Shown one piece after another: positions 43,753 to 53,814 of a stretch of DNA of 64,000 nucleotides. Source of the stretch: Galaxea fascicularis (Eukaryota > Cnidaria > Anthozoa > Scleractinia > Euphylliidae). The notes beneath the pieces are model-generated. The model saw only the letters and a list, made by a program, of their open reading frames with translations. It did not search any database and was not told the origin of the DNA. Numbering within the stretch: the first letter of the stretch is position 1; each line of letters begins with the position of its first letter. Where the stretch lies: assembly GCA_948470475.1 (NCBI GenBank), contig OX419336.1, positions 43,389,868-43,453,867 on the forward strand. The letters run 5' to 3'. The translations under genes and the position numbers were made by a program.

Positions 43753-45172
43753 TTAAGGTTACTGTAGACCTTCAGGGGTGTCTTCCGAAGAATAATTCGT
43801 ATGCGCGTCGCTTGCGCTATAACCATAGAAAAGTATATATCATCGTAAAGCTAATAAAATGTAGAATCAGAAGAAATCAACATTTTTAAGATTTGAGTTA
43901 ATGGTAAGCGCACGCAAGCCTTCAAACGCAAAACTGACACTATTTGCTAAACTGAATTACCTGCCTTCCTGCTGGCACGCACGACCAAACAAACTGCACA
44001 GTGTCAATCAGTAGGTGATAGACTACAAAAGTGTGTGAGGATTTTTTGATATTCCGATTGGTTGCCGAGAAAATCCACTTTGAAGGTGGCGAATTGAATA
44101 TTTTCCGATCTTCGTCACATGAGAGCGCGTAATAGAAGAAGTATTTGGAAAATCAAAAAAGCCTCACACACTTTTGCGCATTGATAACCAAGGAACATTT
44201 TGGCCAAATTTCATAAGAATCCGTCAAATCTACATATCCTATTAATTCGCTTGAAGCGAGGAAATCCACGCAAAAATACAGCCCGAGTTTTAGCCTCCTA
44301 AAGTTTTGAAAGCTTATCACACCTCATCAAAGCGGGTGTCAACCGGGTCATACCGCCGACCAATAAAACACAAGGTTCAGACACCTGAGCGCCCGCAACA
44401 AAAATAGCCCATTGAATTCGCGGGAATTTTTGCAGTCGCAGTCGAAGTAGTGAATGGGTAAAGTTAAAAGAAAAGCGTCTGGAAAAACAGAAAAGAGAAA
44501 AAGTACAAGCCAGCGTGTTTGGCTCATCTTCACAATCCAATTCCTCCGATTCTGTGCTTCCGTTCGATTCATCGCCACTAGTCGAGTCAGATTCCGCTAA
44601 ACCAGAGGTAGAAGCTTTCGAAGCCATCAGCTTTAAAGTACTGACACCAACATCTCTGGAAGTTGAAGGAGGTGAAACTCGTGAAACTCCTGAAACATCG
44701 CTTGAAGGCTGGTCAAACCAGGAGCCTTTGTCACTGGCGGCGAGTTCCTTCTTCTTGCTTTCATCGAAATTTTCGCCTTTCTCCTTTTTCTTCGGCCCGG
44801 TTTTCGTCTGTCTTTTCGTTGAATTCATAGTGTAAGTATTCACGGACTCTACATTACAAAAATTCACTGATACCAGCGGCCTAAACGACGCGAAACTGCA
44901 CAACTTTCGATGTAAACAAAATATGCAGATGATTGCAATTTGAGTCCTGAAGAAGATTTCCGCGAAAAATCCACAGCCGCTAATGGGATTATATAACGCC
45001 TTTAGTTATTTATTAATTCTTCTCCAAAATAGTTTTCCCCCGATATCTCGCGATCATTGAATGATTTTAAAAATTTTTTTTCGCCAAACTTTAAATTGAT
45101 ATGTTAGCTCTATCAGGAACAAAGAAAAAAAATTCGAAAAATTTTGCCTTTGAAGGTCTACAGTAACCTTAA
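43753..45172. mobile_element. TTAA-flanked TIR element with a Ser/Glu-rich ORF
   Basis: TTAA (43753-43756), then GGTTACTGTAGACCTTCA; the right end has TGAAGGTCTACAGTAACC, then TTAA (45169-45172). Exact terminal repeats of 18 bp plus a TTAA duplication indicate a Kolobok or piggyBac-type element of 1.4 kb, too short for a full transposase. Confidence 0.8.
44298..44903 (-). CDS. Low-complexity ORF inside the TTAA element
   Basis: A - strand frame of 201 codons; the likely start is the inner Met at 44828 (MNSTKRQTKTGPKKKEKGEN). A Lys-rich head and Ser/Glu-rich stretch (SDSTSGDESNGSTESEELDC) end near DCEDEPN, after which the sequence looks intronic (a polypyrimidine run and TTTTTCCAG at about 44490). 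It may be the first exon of a transposase or of a captured host gene. Family not recognised. Confidence 0.4.
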   Translation of the reverse strand: MCSFASFRPLVSVNFCNVESVNTYTMNSTKRQTKTGPKKKEKGENFDESKKKELAASDKGSWFDQPSSDVSGVSRVSPPSTSRDVGVSTLKLMASKASTSGLAESDSTSGDESNGSTESEELDCEDEPNTLACTFSLFCFSRRFSFNFTHSLLRLRLQKFPRIQWAIFVAGAQVSEPCVLLVGGMTRLTPALMRCDKLSKL

Positions 45173-46676
45173 GTTAGACACTAGATCACCCCTGATGAAG
45201 ACACGACACGTTGGGTCGTGAATTGTAACTTTTTAAGTTACATTCATCAATTTTTAAACCAGAGTAGCATCAAACCATGTCAAATTGTCTATTGTTTACG
45301 CCTCACATCCTGATTCCCCAGCCATCCCCGATAGCTCTGCACGAGCTAAAAACTGGTGGATCTTCGTTTTAGACCAGTGGGTCTTTGGTCTTCGTTTTTG
45401 GGTCTTCGTTTTCGACACAGCCGACGATTTTAGTATATTTTGTCATCATGAATACTCTATTTTTCAAATGTATATTGAGCAAATTACGATGAGGTGACTT
45501 CATTTAACAAAAATTTAAAGATAAGTTATCTTTGGATCTACGCGACAGCTTTCTCAGACAGCCATGAGCACAAGCCTTTGTAAAAAGCCAAATCAATAAT
45601 ATTTTTTGTTCGTGTGATGAGACATTTTCGACATATATCAAAACCGCAACAGTTCTATAAGTGTTGTTCGTTTTTACACTTGGCCAATACGATATAATCA
45701 ATTACAAATTTTCTCGGGGACATTGCGTGTGCTGTATTTGATTGTAGAAGATTATCCATGTAGCTTTGCAAGTCGCACATAATTGACCCTTTGAAACGGA
45801 CCAAAGCGCCCATCAAGCGATAGGTACAGTCACCGTACGACTGACGCGGTATCATTGAAGTCACCTCACTGTCTTTTGCTCACTGAAAAATCTTAAATGT
45901 TTGGTGACGAGGAAATGTACTAAACTCTTGGAATTTGACTGCGTTACACAATTTGAGAATAAAAAGGAGCAATATTAAAACATGACGTTTCGGCCAAGGC
46001 ATGTCAAATATTTTTACATTTGGCAATAGGGTCTTCGTTTTCGACACACCCGAGAAAACGCTCATAAGTAAAGCTATTCCCACTCATTTGAAATTTTCGT
46101 CTTCACAACCGAATTGAATTCTGGGTAATTCCTTAATAACGGCAACATGGAAGTCCACCAATTTCTATTTCATGTATTTTTTAGAAGTCCTACAGGCGAA
46201 ATATTCAGCTGATTGCGTTATTTGTAAGTCAAAACAAACCAAAATTGCCATTTTAGGTCCTGGAAGTCATCCACAGAAAGGCCAGAAAGACAACCTCACT
46301 CGCCAACCGCTATTGCTCGCCGAGACAATTTCGGCGGCTCATTCGCTGTGAAATCGTTTTCCACTTCTGTTTTATTTCAGAGGATTGCTTCTACCCCAAA
46401 CCCAGCTTAAGGATGCCAGGCTGGGAGCTTCTGAAGTGGCAAATGGCTCGGAAAAAAAACACTTATAAATCGAATACGTACCAAGTTCCTTCTCGAGTGC
46501 TCGCTTGACATGACAAACAAGCAACAGCTAGCGTGGCAAGCGTGACAAAAAAGAGAGAGCCCTCGGTGTCTTAGGTCAGCAAAAATCTTTATGGTAACGC
46601 CAAATAAGGAATGATGAGATCGTGTTGATTTCTTACACTCGAAAAATGGCAAAAACCGGCCAAAAACGTGGGCGTG
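45173..46676. other. Repeat-rich intergenic stretch
   Basis: 45178-45285 is an internally deleted copy of the hammerhead foldback arm (CCTGATGAAGACAC joined to GACACGTTGGGTCG). 45420-46025 is an inverted, kinase-less relative of 42440-43080, flanked by GGGTCTTCGTTTTCGACACA (45409) and a second GGGTCTTCGTTTTCGACACA (46029) in the same direction. No gene recognised. Confidence 0.6.
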
Positions 46677-47020
46677 TACTAAAACCCGAAACACCGAAAC
46701 GAAACCACCGAGACAACCGAAACGAAACCACCGAAACAGCCGGAACAACCGAAACGAAACGAAACGAAATTACCGGAAATAGATCTGGCGGAGCTAGATC
46801 TGGCGTGTGAATATTTTCTCAGTTGATCTGCCGTTATTTGTAGACGAAACATATGTTTCAGTAATCGAAACAGTCTGTTTTATCACCTTCGGTACTTTCC
46901 GTGTTCTTGTCGTCTTGTTTCGCGCACGGTTTGGTTGTTTCAGTGGTTTCGTTTCAGTTGTTCCGGCTGTTTCGGTGGTTTCGTTCCGGCGGTTTCGTTT
47001 CGGTGTTTTGGGTTTTAGTA
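46677..47020. mobile_element. MITE with TACTAAAACCCGAAACACCG arms
   Basis: The arms are made of repeated CCGAAACGAAAC units; the right arm is the reverse complement (CGTTTCGGTGTTTTGGGTTT and on). Pairing runs over about 120 bp per side. Non-coding. Confidence 0.75.
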
Positions 47021-47209
47021 CATGCCAAAAATGTGCTCTGGAAATGAGTTAAACAACAACACAAAACGACCCAGTCGTGTTTAAAGCATTTAATTCAACT
47101 GCCCTACAAAGTATCCAAAACTAACTGTTCACAAACTCCTCTTTCTAAATCGATACAGAAATAAAACCTTTTGCTTTCTGAGAAGTTTGCAAATACTTTA
47201 TCTCTCAAC

Positions 47210-49401
47210 TCAGCGAAACAGGGCCACTAGAGCGCCTGCCACCATCAGGTAGACGCTGATCACTCGCGCTGTACCACCGTTACACAGGTCCCCACTGCAG
47301 CAGTCGAACTCACAGGTTGCTCCGTCGATTTCCTTGCATGCCTTGAACGCTGCACTGCCAGAGTCGCACTCTGCTTTGGTTCCACAGCCTTTCCCATACA
47401 CTTTAGTCTCCACGCTAGCGACTTTATATTCTAATGACGCCTTACCACATCGGTCTTGCCCTGAGCTACATTCTGTTTCTTTTTTATTGGATTCACAGTC
47501 GCTCATGCTTGTCGTGCTGGTACACTGGTAGCACTTGAGTGCAGAAGCTGCAAAAATAACATGCACCAGTATGCAACAAGGTTCAGTCAATTGGCTCACA
47601 AAACAACTACAGTTGAACCTCTCGTAAGCGATCGACCCAAAAAAGCAAATTCTAGGAGGTCGCTTATAATTACGTGAGCTCAAGCCACAGCGTATCTCGA
47701 TTTTGGGTAATTTGCATATGCCTTGTTACATCAGTGAAAATTTCGCGACACGTTAATTTCGCGCATTTTATCTAACAGGGTATCGCTACTTGTTAATAGA
47801 AGCCTGACCAGAAGCCGCCAGTTATTGGTAGGCTTCCCTTGACTTTGATAATTGCATTTTGTTACCCTATAAAAAAGATACGTGGTAACCGCAAAACGTT
47901 GTCGCAGTTGTCTTAGATAGGGTCTGGAAAATCTGAATTCTGTCTTAAACGGGATTAGGAAATCAGAGATTCATGTCTAAAACAGGGTAAGGGTTTGAGC
48001 ACCCGGCCCGAACTTCCCTACCCAAGATCTATTGCGTACCCCCGGTCCTGCAAGCGATTTGTTCACCGAAAAGAAACACGCTATAAAAGTATGACGTGCA
48101 TGAGCTTTGCATGAGCAGTGAAACCAAACAAACGACCGATACAAATGTGACATGAATATCAGTCAGGGCGCCTTCCACGAAATACACAGCTTTAGACGAA
48201 GTGCAATGAAAGTACGAGGCATTAAACGGGAACAAAAAATGAAACTAATAGAATGAAACAGTCTGAATGACTATGAACTATTTGCTACTGAAGAAGGCGA
48301 GTCATTCTGTTTTGACAACAGATCGTATGATCACTGGTCAACATTTCTTTACCCATTTAAATTGCCTCAGTAGTACAATAAGTAGTCTGAGGATATCCCG
48401 CACACCGCTTGAAAGTCTGCTTGAAAATATTACGGGGGTACACGATAATTCCAGTGCTCGGTTTTTGTTTTCTTCCATACAACACTGGATACAAATATAA
48501 TTGCTTCTGTAACCTAATATTCCGCTTTCGTCACAAGGAAAAATCGAAATATTGTACGTACTTCTTATTTGTCAGTATCAAGACCGAGTTCTGACTGTCG
48601 TTGCAAGTCAAAATATATCGTTCCCGCGGGTGAAGATACATGTAGAACAAATACACGAGGGCAAAAGCTACAATCTCCTAGAATTTAATTAAGTAATGAA
48701 CTCAAAAGAAATAATCCAGACAAAATAACCTCGCGGCAGAACGAGGTGCAAATGCATATTTAATACGAAATAATTATCGGTAGACCAGGCTTTGTTGCAC
48801 TCACTTAGCAACAACTCCTCCGCTTTCAGCACGATATTCAAACAGAACTTATGAACCCTTTTTCGCAATGGCAACTAAACTGACGTTTACAGCTGCATGC
48901 CGAAAGAAAAGCAACTTTCAGGTTACATGAGCTAGCGGTATCTTGATGCCCGCACGACGCCTGGCACAAACATCACTGAAAGGTTTTTCACTAAACGCTT
49001 ACATTTCTTCACACTTATAAAGTTTCGATTTAACACAGATCTTAAGCAAATTGAGGGTAGCACAAACAGGTAATGAGAGGTAAGAAACATATATTTTCGT
49101 TGCCAGAGGCACAAGTCAAGCTGCACCGCCCCACCCCATTTCGAACGCTCATCATTGAATGGTTAAACACATTGTAAAATGCTGACTTTAGAGTGATATG
49201 AAATTGCTCAAGGCCCTCAAGGAAGCTTCTGGACGCCAGAAAGTCCCTTGGTGTCATTAGGTTTTTTTAAAAGCCCTATCCAGCTTAAGAAGCTTCGCTT
49301 CGCTGAAACAGATAGCAAATCATGATCAAGTCGAAATTTCTGAATAGTCACTTACCAACGGAGATGCAAAGGAGCAGGGCAAGAACGAAGAGGGACTTCA
49401 T
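47210..49401 (-). CDS. Ly6/uPAR three-finger GPI-type surface protein, copy 1 (2 coding exons)
   Basis: Coding exons 49401-49356 and 47547-47210 join in frame to 127 aa. Residues 1-15 are a hydrophobic signal peptide (MKSLFVLALLLCISV). The mature part starts ALKCYQCTST and has the cysteine spacing of a Ly6/uPAR domain, ending in the signature DCCSGDLCNG. The tail GTARVISVYLMVAGALVALFR is a hydrophobic end typical of a GPI-anchor signal, so the protein is likely displayed on the cell surface. Donor GTAAGT and acceptor TTTTTGCAG agree with phase 1. It is a close paralogue of 53815-59505. Function cannot be inferred beyond the fold; this family includes many receptor modulators. Confidence 0.92.
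47548..49355 (-). other. Intron of Ly6 copy 1
   Basis: 1.8 kb. Segments 48455-49330 are homologous to 58570-59440 in copy 2 (for example GGTAATGAGAGGTAAGAAAC in both). A possible TIR end (CAGTTGAACCTCTCGTAAGC) lies near 47608. No other gene seen. Confidence 0.75.
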
Positions 49402-49620
49402 TTCGAAAGATCTTGATGCTTTTAGGGAGTTGTAACTCACTAGCTGCTGTTGTGGGACGCAAAGGCGAGGTTTTGAGCGAACGTTCCGGCTGAAATGCAA
49501 ATCTCAGAAAGGAGTGCCGCTTGTCAATCTCTTAAAACTGACCAATTAAATTGGATCTATCAACTGTCATCGATTATAAAAGCGTGACGTATCGGTTAAA
49601 TCATCGGAATACACATATGG
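49402..49620 (-). promoter_or_regulatory. Upstream region of Ly6 copy 1
   Basis: About 170 bp upstream of the ATG is conserved with copy 2 (CGAAAGATCTTGATGCTTTT; GCCGCTTGTCAATCTCTTAA; ACTGACCAATTAAATTG), including an inverted CCAAT-type element (ACCAATT on +). A TATA-like TTTTATAA reads on the - strand at about 49573-49580. The conserved block probably includes 5' UTR and promoter. Confidence 0.5.
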
Positions 49621-49851
49621 TTGGCAAAACGTAACGACATCGGACACGGAGAATTTCAATTTCAAGTTCAGGCCCTGCTAGCAGAGGTCTCTCACGGCGA
49701 GAAATAAACGGGTTCCGTAGGATGTCGGAAGGTACACAAGTGTCTTTCTTCTGTATTGGTGTTATTTCTTTGATATTGTGATCGGTAGGGGAAGAAATAG
49801 CCCATTTTAATTAAGTTTGTCTTGCTTCCATTGTGATACAGTGACGTTTTT

Positions 49852-49871
49852 AGCCTCCCACGCAGTCGTTT
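49852..49871 (+). repeat. Isolated terminus of the TAGCCT family
   Basis: TAGCCTCCCACGCAGTCGTT matches the end of the 54244-55170 element; no partner end was found nearby. Confidence 0.5.
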
Positions 49872-50725
49872 CGCAAACAGGCTGATAGAAATCTTGTGTA
49901 ACGGAAACCGGTTTTCAAAAACCGGTTGGTTTCGTGTAGAAATGTGGTCGGCAGTTAGACAAAAGGGACCAGGATCAGCTAGCTTTTTGGCCAATCCGAT
50001 TTTAGATTCTACAGAATCAGAAGTCAGGATTTTTTTGGAGACTATTTCTCATATTACGTTTCAAAAATCAGAAAAATAGCTTTTGTCGATGAAAAACAGA
50101 TCCTGAAAACAGAAATCAGGAGTTGGGCAACAACGAATCCTGAAATCGGAAATCAAGATGCAAGAATCAGGAAACAAATAAATTTCCTAGTTTTTGAGGC
50201 CAAAGTAAAGCGTACTGTACATGAAACAGAAATCAGAAATACACAGCAGTATATTTCTGCAACTACGTTTCAGAAATCAAAAATCAGAACTGAGAAATCC
50301 GAAATCCGAAATCAGAAACCAGAAATCCGAAATCCAAAACCCGAAATCAGAAATCAGGAAATCAGAAATCAGAAATAAATAATCAGGAATCAGGAATTAG
50401 GAATCAGGAATAAGAAATCCGAAATCAACAATCGGAAATCGGAAATGTTGCAATTACCATGGCACGTTTCTTTGTGTGTGTCGGCGGGGTGGGGTGGTGT
50501 CAATGTGGGGTGGGGCCGGGGGTTTGGTGGGCTGGCTTTCGTATTGTATGTGAGATGAGGGGGAGGGGGGGGGGCAGAATAAGGGAGGGCATGGTAGGGG
50601 ATGGGGAATTCTCAAATTGTTTACAGGGGGAGAACTCACAAGGAGAGAAAAACAATTTAAGTGAATCTTTCATGTAAGTACTAGTGGTGATGGGGGCGAA
50701 ATGAATCGGAAGCTACCAATCAGAA

Positions 50726-51442
50726 GTGACTCCTGGAGGGGGCGTGGGTGGGCTCGTGGCGTGTTTTCGATCCCCCTCGGGTGTTTTCTGTGCCCCTGAT
50801 CGCAAAAAACGTACGGTCTCTAGTGTTTTACCGCCAAAACTGATCATCGGTGCCGTTTTCAAGATAGAAAACTGCGAGTTAAAGTATGGTGAAATAACTC
50901 ACTCTATTTCCAGTGCAATCCAAGCCTTATTCCAACTTGAGCAAAAAATAATTGGCATGAAGGACACAATGACGGGAATGATCGTGTTTACAAACGAAAA
51001 TGGAACATTCCAAAATTTAGAGGCCTATGCGACATTCGTAGTTGAATGTAGCAATGGACGGCCGGAGAGTCGCGGAAGCAAAGTGCTGGAGAATGTTACA
51101 AGTGATTCCAGCAGTTCTGACATGGATTTTAGAAGGGAGGCTTACCGGCTGGCTACCAACTCTAAGAAACGCAAGAAGAAACTCAAGGGAAAAAACAAAC
51201 CGCATGGCAAACGACCAGTCCCGTCATACACATCAACATCAGCAGCCTCCTCCAGTTTGAGCGGTGGGAACGAGTGGTTCTTTAAACAAACCCAAAAAAT
51301 GCGCCTTGGGTTGGAGGTTGGGCCCTGGGAACAAAACAATGCCTACCTACACACCCCACCGGTGAAGGGTTTTTGTACCATTATTCTTCTGCCCCACCCC
51401 TCTCTCCCACCCTTGCTCCCACGGCGCATTTCTGATTTTTGA
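50726..51442 (+). CDS. Unknown 238-codon ORF between the long arms
   Basis: The best part is about residues 33-200 (PPKLIIGAVFKIENCELKYG; ISSAIQALFQLEQKIIGMKD; GMIVFTNENGTFQNLEAYAT), followed by a Ser-rich patch and a basic run SKKRKKKLKGKNK that looks like a nuclear localisation signal. The first 30 and last 30 residues overlap repeat DNA and may not be coding. I do not recognise the family. A partial transposase, an accessory protein or a captured exon are all possible. Confidence 0.4.
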   Translation: MTPGGGVGGLVACFRSPSGVFCAPDRKKRTVSSVLPPKLIIGAVFKIENCELKYGEITHSISSAIQALFQLEQKIIGMKDTMTGMIVFTNENGTFQNLEAYATFVVECSNGRPESRGSKVLENVTSDSSSSDMDFRREAYRLATNSKKRKKKLKGKNKPHGKRPVPSYTSTSAASSSLSGGNEWFFKQTQKMRLGLEVGPWEQNNAYLHTPPVKGFCTIILLPHPSLPPLLPRRISDF

Positions 51443-51695
51443 TTTCTGATTTCTGATTTCGGTAAGATTTCTCGGTTCTGATTTCTGATTTTTAATTTTT
51501 GATTTCTGAAACGGAGTTACAGAAAAATACTGCTGTGTATTTCTGATTTCTGTTTCATGTACAGTACGCTTTACTTTGACCACAAAAAGTAGGAAATTTA
51601 TTTGTTTCCTGATTCTTGCATCTTGATTTCCGATTTCTGGATTCGTTGTTGTCCAACTCCTGATTTCTGTTTTTTGAAACATTATATGAGAAATA

Positions 51696-51874
51696 GGGTG
51701 CGTTCCTTTGGGGTGATCTGGATCAGTGATCCAAGATCTGTCTGGATCATGGTGCATCAAAGGAACCGGTGAATTCACTCTGATCATGGATTCACCGGTT
51801 TCTTTGATGCACCATGATCCAGACAGATCTTGGATCACTGATCCTGATCCAGATCACCCCAAAGGAACGCACCC
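51696..51874. mobile_element. MITE nested in the right long arm, ATA target site
   Basis: Near-perfect palindrome of 179 bp: GGGTGCGTTCCTTTGGGGTG and its reverse complement at the ends, arms about 80 bp. Flanking ATA at 51693-51695 and 51875-51877; removing the insert restores the arm sequence GAGAAATAGTCTC that pairs with the left arm. A 3-bp TSD would fit PIF/Harbinger-type mobility. Confidence 0.85.
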
Positions 51875-51948
51875 ATAGTCTCTAAAATAATCCTGATTTC
51901 TGATTCTGTAGAATCTGAAATCGGATTGGCCACAAAGCTAGCTGATCC

Positions 51949-52115
51949 ATTTGATACCATTGACCACGATATTCTTCAAGCGAAATTAGAGTTGTACGGT
52001 CTCAGAGGTACTACTATAAACCTTTTTAGAAACTATCTATCTGATAGAACACAGGTTACTGTTCTAGACAACGTCCAATCTGAAATTAATTACATACATT
52101 GTGGTATGGGTGGTC
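51949..52115 (+). mobile_element. LINE reverse-transcriptase fragment
   Basis: Reads FDTIDHDILQAKLELYGLRG, then LFRNYLSDRTQVTVLDNV and INYIHCG, the RT segment just before the catalytic YADD of CR1/L2-like LINEs. Only about 165 bp remain. Confidence 0.8.
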
Positions 52116-53814
52116 GTCACCACCAAAAATACAAGATTATTAAACGGCACAGACCAAACATAAATGGTTTAGTGATTGTTTGCGAAATGGAATAAATGAT
52201 TGAGAAATGATACTGTGTAAATACAAATAGTTAGGTGTTCTTGTGCTAAACGGTCTACTGAAAAAGTAAATGATGTAGACAATTTAGAAATGGTTCAGTC
52301 TCCGATATCAAAATGGAACACACTAATAAGAATCGGTTTATTTAAATGAGCATCCATCTTACTACGATACGTAGAATGATCAGGTCTGACAACAAACGGT
52401 CAAGTTTTCTGTTTCAAATGGTGTAATTAATGTTGGGACGGTTGAAGTAATCGGCAAATCATTTAATTCACCAAGAAATGGTTCAACTCACCGACCAATG
52501 GTTTAGCGTAGACCCAGTGTAGTGTCAACTGATTTAATGCAGACACATAGTGCAGTACGAAGTCAAATCATTAGTGCAAACAGTAAATAGCTTAACTTAA
52601 TGCTGAGCTGTAGAGTCAATGAAGGAATGGTCCAGTGTAACTTGAAATGATTTAACGAAATTAAAAGTGATTTAGCGTGGCACGAAACGAAACAGCCTAC
52701 TTTTGCGCGCCGAACCGCAAAAATGGACAAGTCAAGACTGAAATGATTCAGTCAATGTGGGGTCTGACGTAATGCCATCATATTTGGCGCCAAAATAGGA
52801 GAGTGAATGACCGTGACCAGGAGCCCATAATATTTCCAAGTATCTCGCAACCTCGCCACCCCATTGAACTAATGGGAAACATTAGCAAATGGAAACACCA
52901 CTGCAAGGTTGGATTGCCGTCACCAACAAGTAAGCAATAGGGATGAATATGAATAAAATTGTCGTTTTGTCAGAATTCCAAATAAAGCGACAAAGAAACT
53001 AGAAAAGCCATCTAAAAATCCCCACAAAGTCCTACTGTTTTCCAAAAATCTTTTGATACCCTGGACATCCTAAAAACTCGGGCTTTATATATGTACATAT
53101 ATATGTACCCTTTTTGTGTAGTAGTCATTTGTGTCAAGTGAAGATGGCTTCCGCATAGGTTGTCGAAACGACAGTCAATGTCGTCTCAAACAGTCCTTGT
53201 CAGCAGGACAACACTCCTGACCCGGACGATCGTACTTCACTTGGTTGCGATACTTACTCCTGGGTTCGAACCATTTACGATTTCGATGTGAAGAACTGTG
53301 CGGAAATTGAAAGGAAATCGGAAAAGCCGGACCCCCTTTAAACTGGAATCGTCTTATATTCTGAAGGGGCGTGTCATAATTACTGCTTTGAAAAAAAGAT
53401 GAGGTGATAACCGCCAAAAGTTTGTTTCAAATTATGCTGTTGAGAACTGACATTTTCCATTTCTTATCTTTATATTATTTTGTAAGACATGAGATCTGAA
53501 CACCCAACAGAATTCCTGATAAGCCTGGAAAGCAAAGTAATTGTGTTTGTTACAATTCAACGAATTATTTTTGCAATAATCAGGAATAATTAAGAATATT
53601 CGTTTTAATTTTTATCTTTTGACCACCTAATAATAACTGGTTTTTTGACAGGTGACAGTAAAAATTGACCCTCTAATAACAAGAAACGAAAACGACCCAG
53701 TCATCTTTACTGTCTTTAATGCAACCGAGAATACAAAACTAACTGTTAACTTTTCTCTCTAAATAGTTACAAAAGCAAAAAGGTTTAGTTCTTGAGAACG
53801 TTCACCATTGGCAC
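52116..53814. other. Intergenic; degenerate repeats
   Basis: 52190-52720 contains many loose copies of an AATGGTTTAGxG / GATTTAACG-like motif, perhaps an old MITE. 53137-53240 resembles a Penelope 3' end with a degenerate hammerhead (GTGAAGATGGC, TTGTCGAAACGAC). 53640-53814 is probably the 3' UTR of Ly6 copy 2 (also similar to 47050-47209). No gene. Confidence 0.5.
53137..53250 (+). mobile_element. Penelope-like 3' fragment with hammerhead-like core
   Basis: GTGAAGATGGCTTCC, then GTTGTCGAAACGACAGTC: positions of a hammerhead core, but the first C is replaced by G. A sister fragment lies at 60076-60165 (GTTGTCGAAAGGTCAGTC). Too short to be certain. Confidence 0.4.

Larger units (their letters stand above)
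49972..51948. mobile_element. Element with arms of about 450 bp and a central ORF
   Basis: Left arm from GGATCAGCTAGCTTTTTGGC and right arm (reverse complement) from GGATCAGCTAGCTTTGTGGC continue pairing over some 450 bp, through ATTCTACAGAATCAGAA and a field of AAATCAGAAATC repeats (about 50080-50450 against 51430-51690). The right arm is split by the MITE at 51696-51874. No TSD is visible because the right flank is a LINE fragment. Confidence 0.78.
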
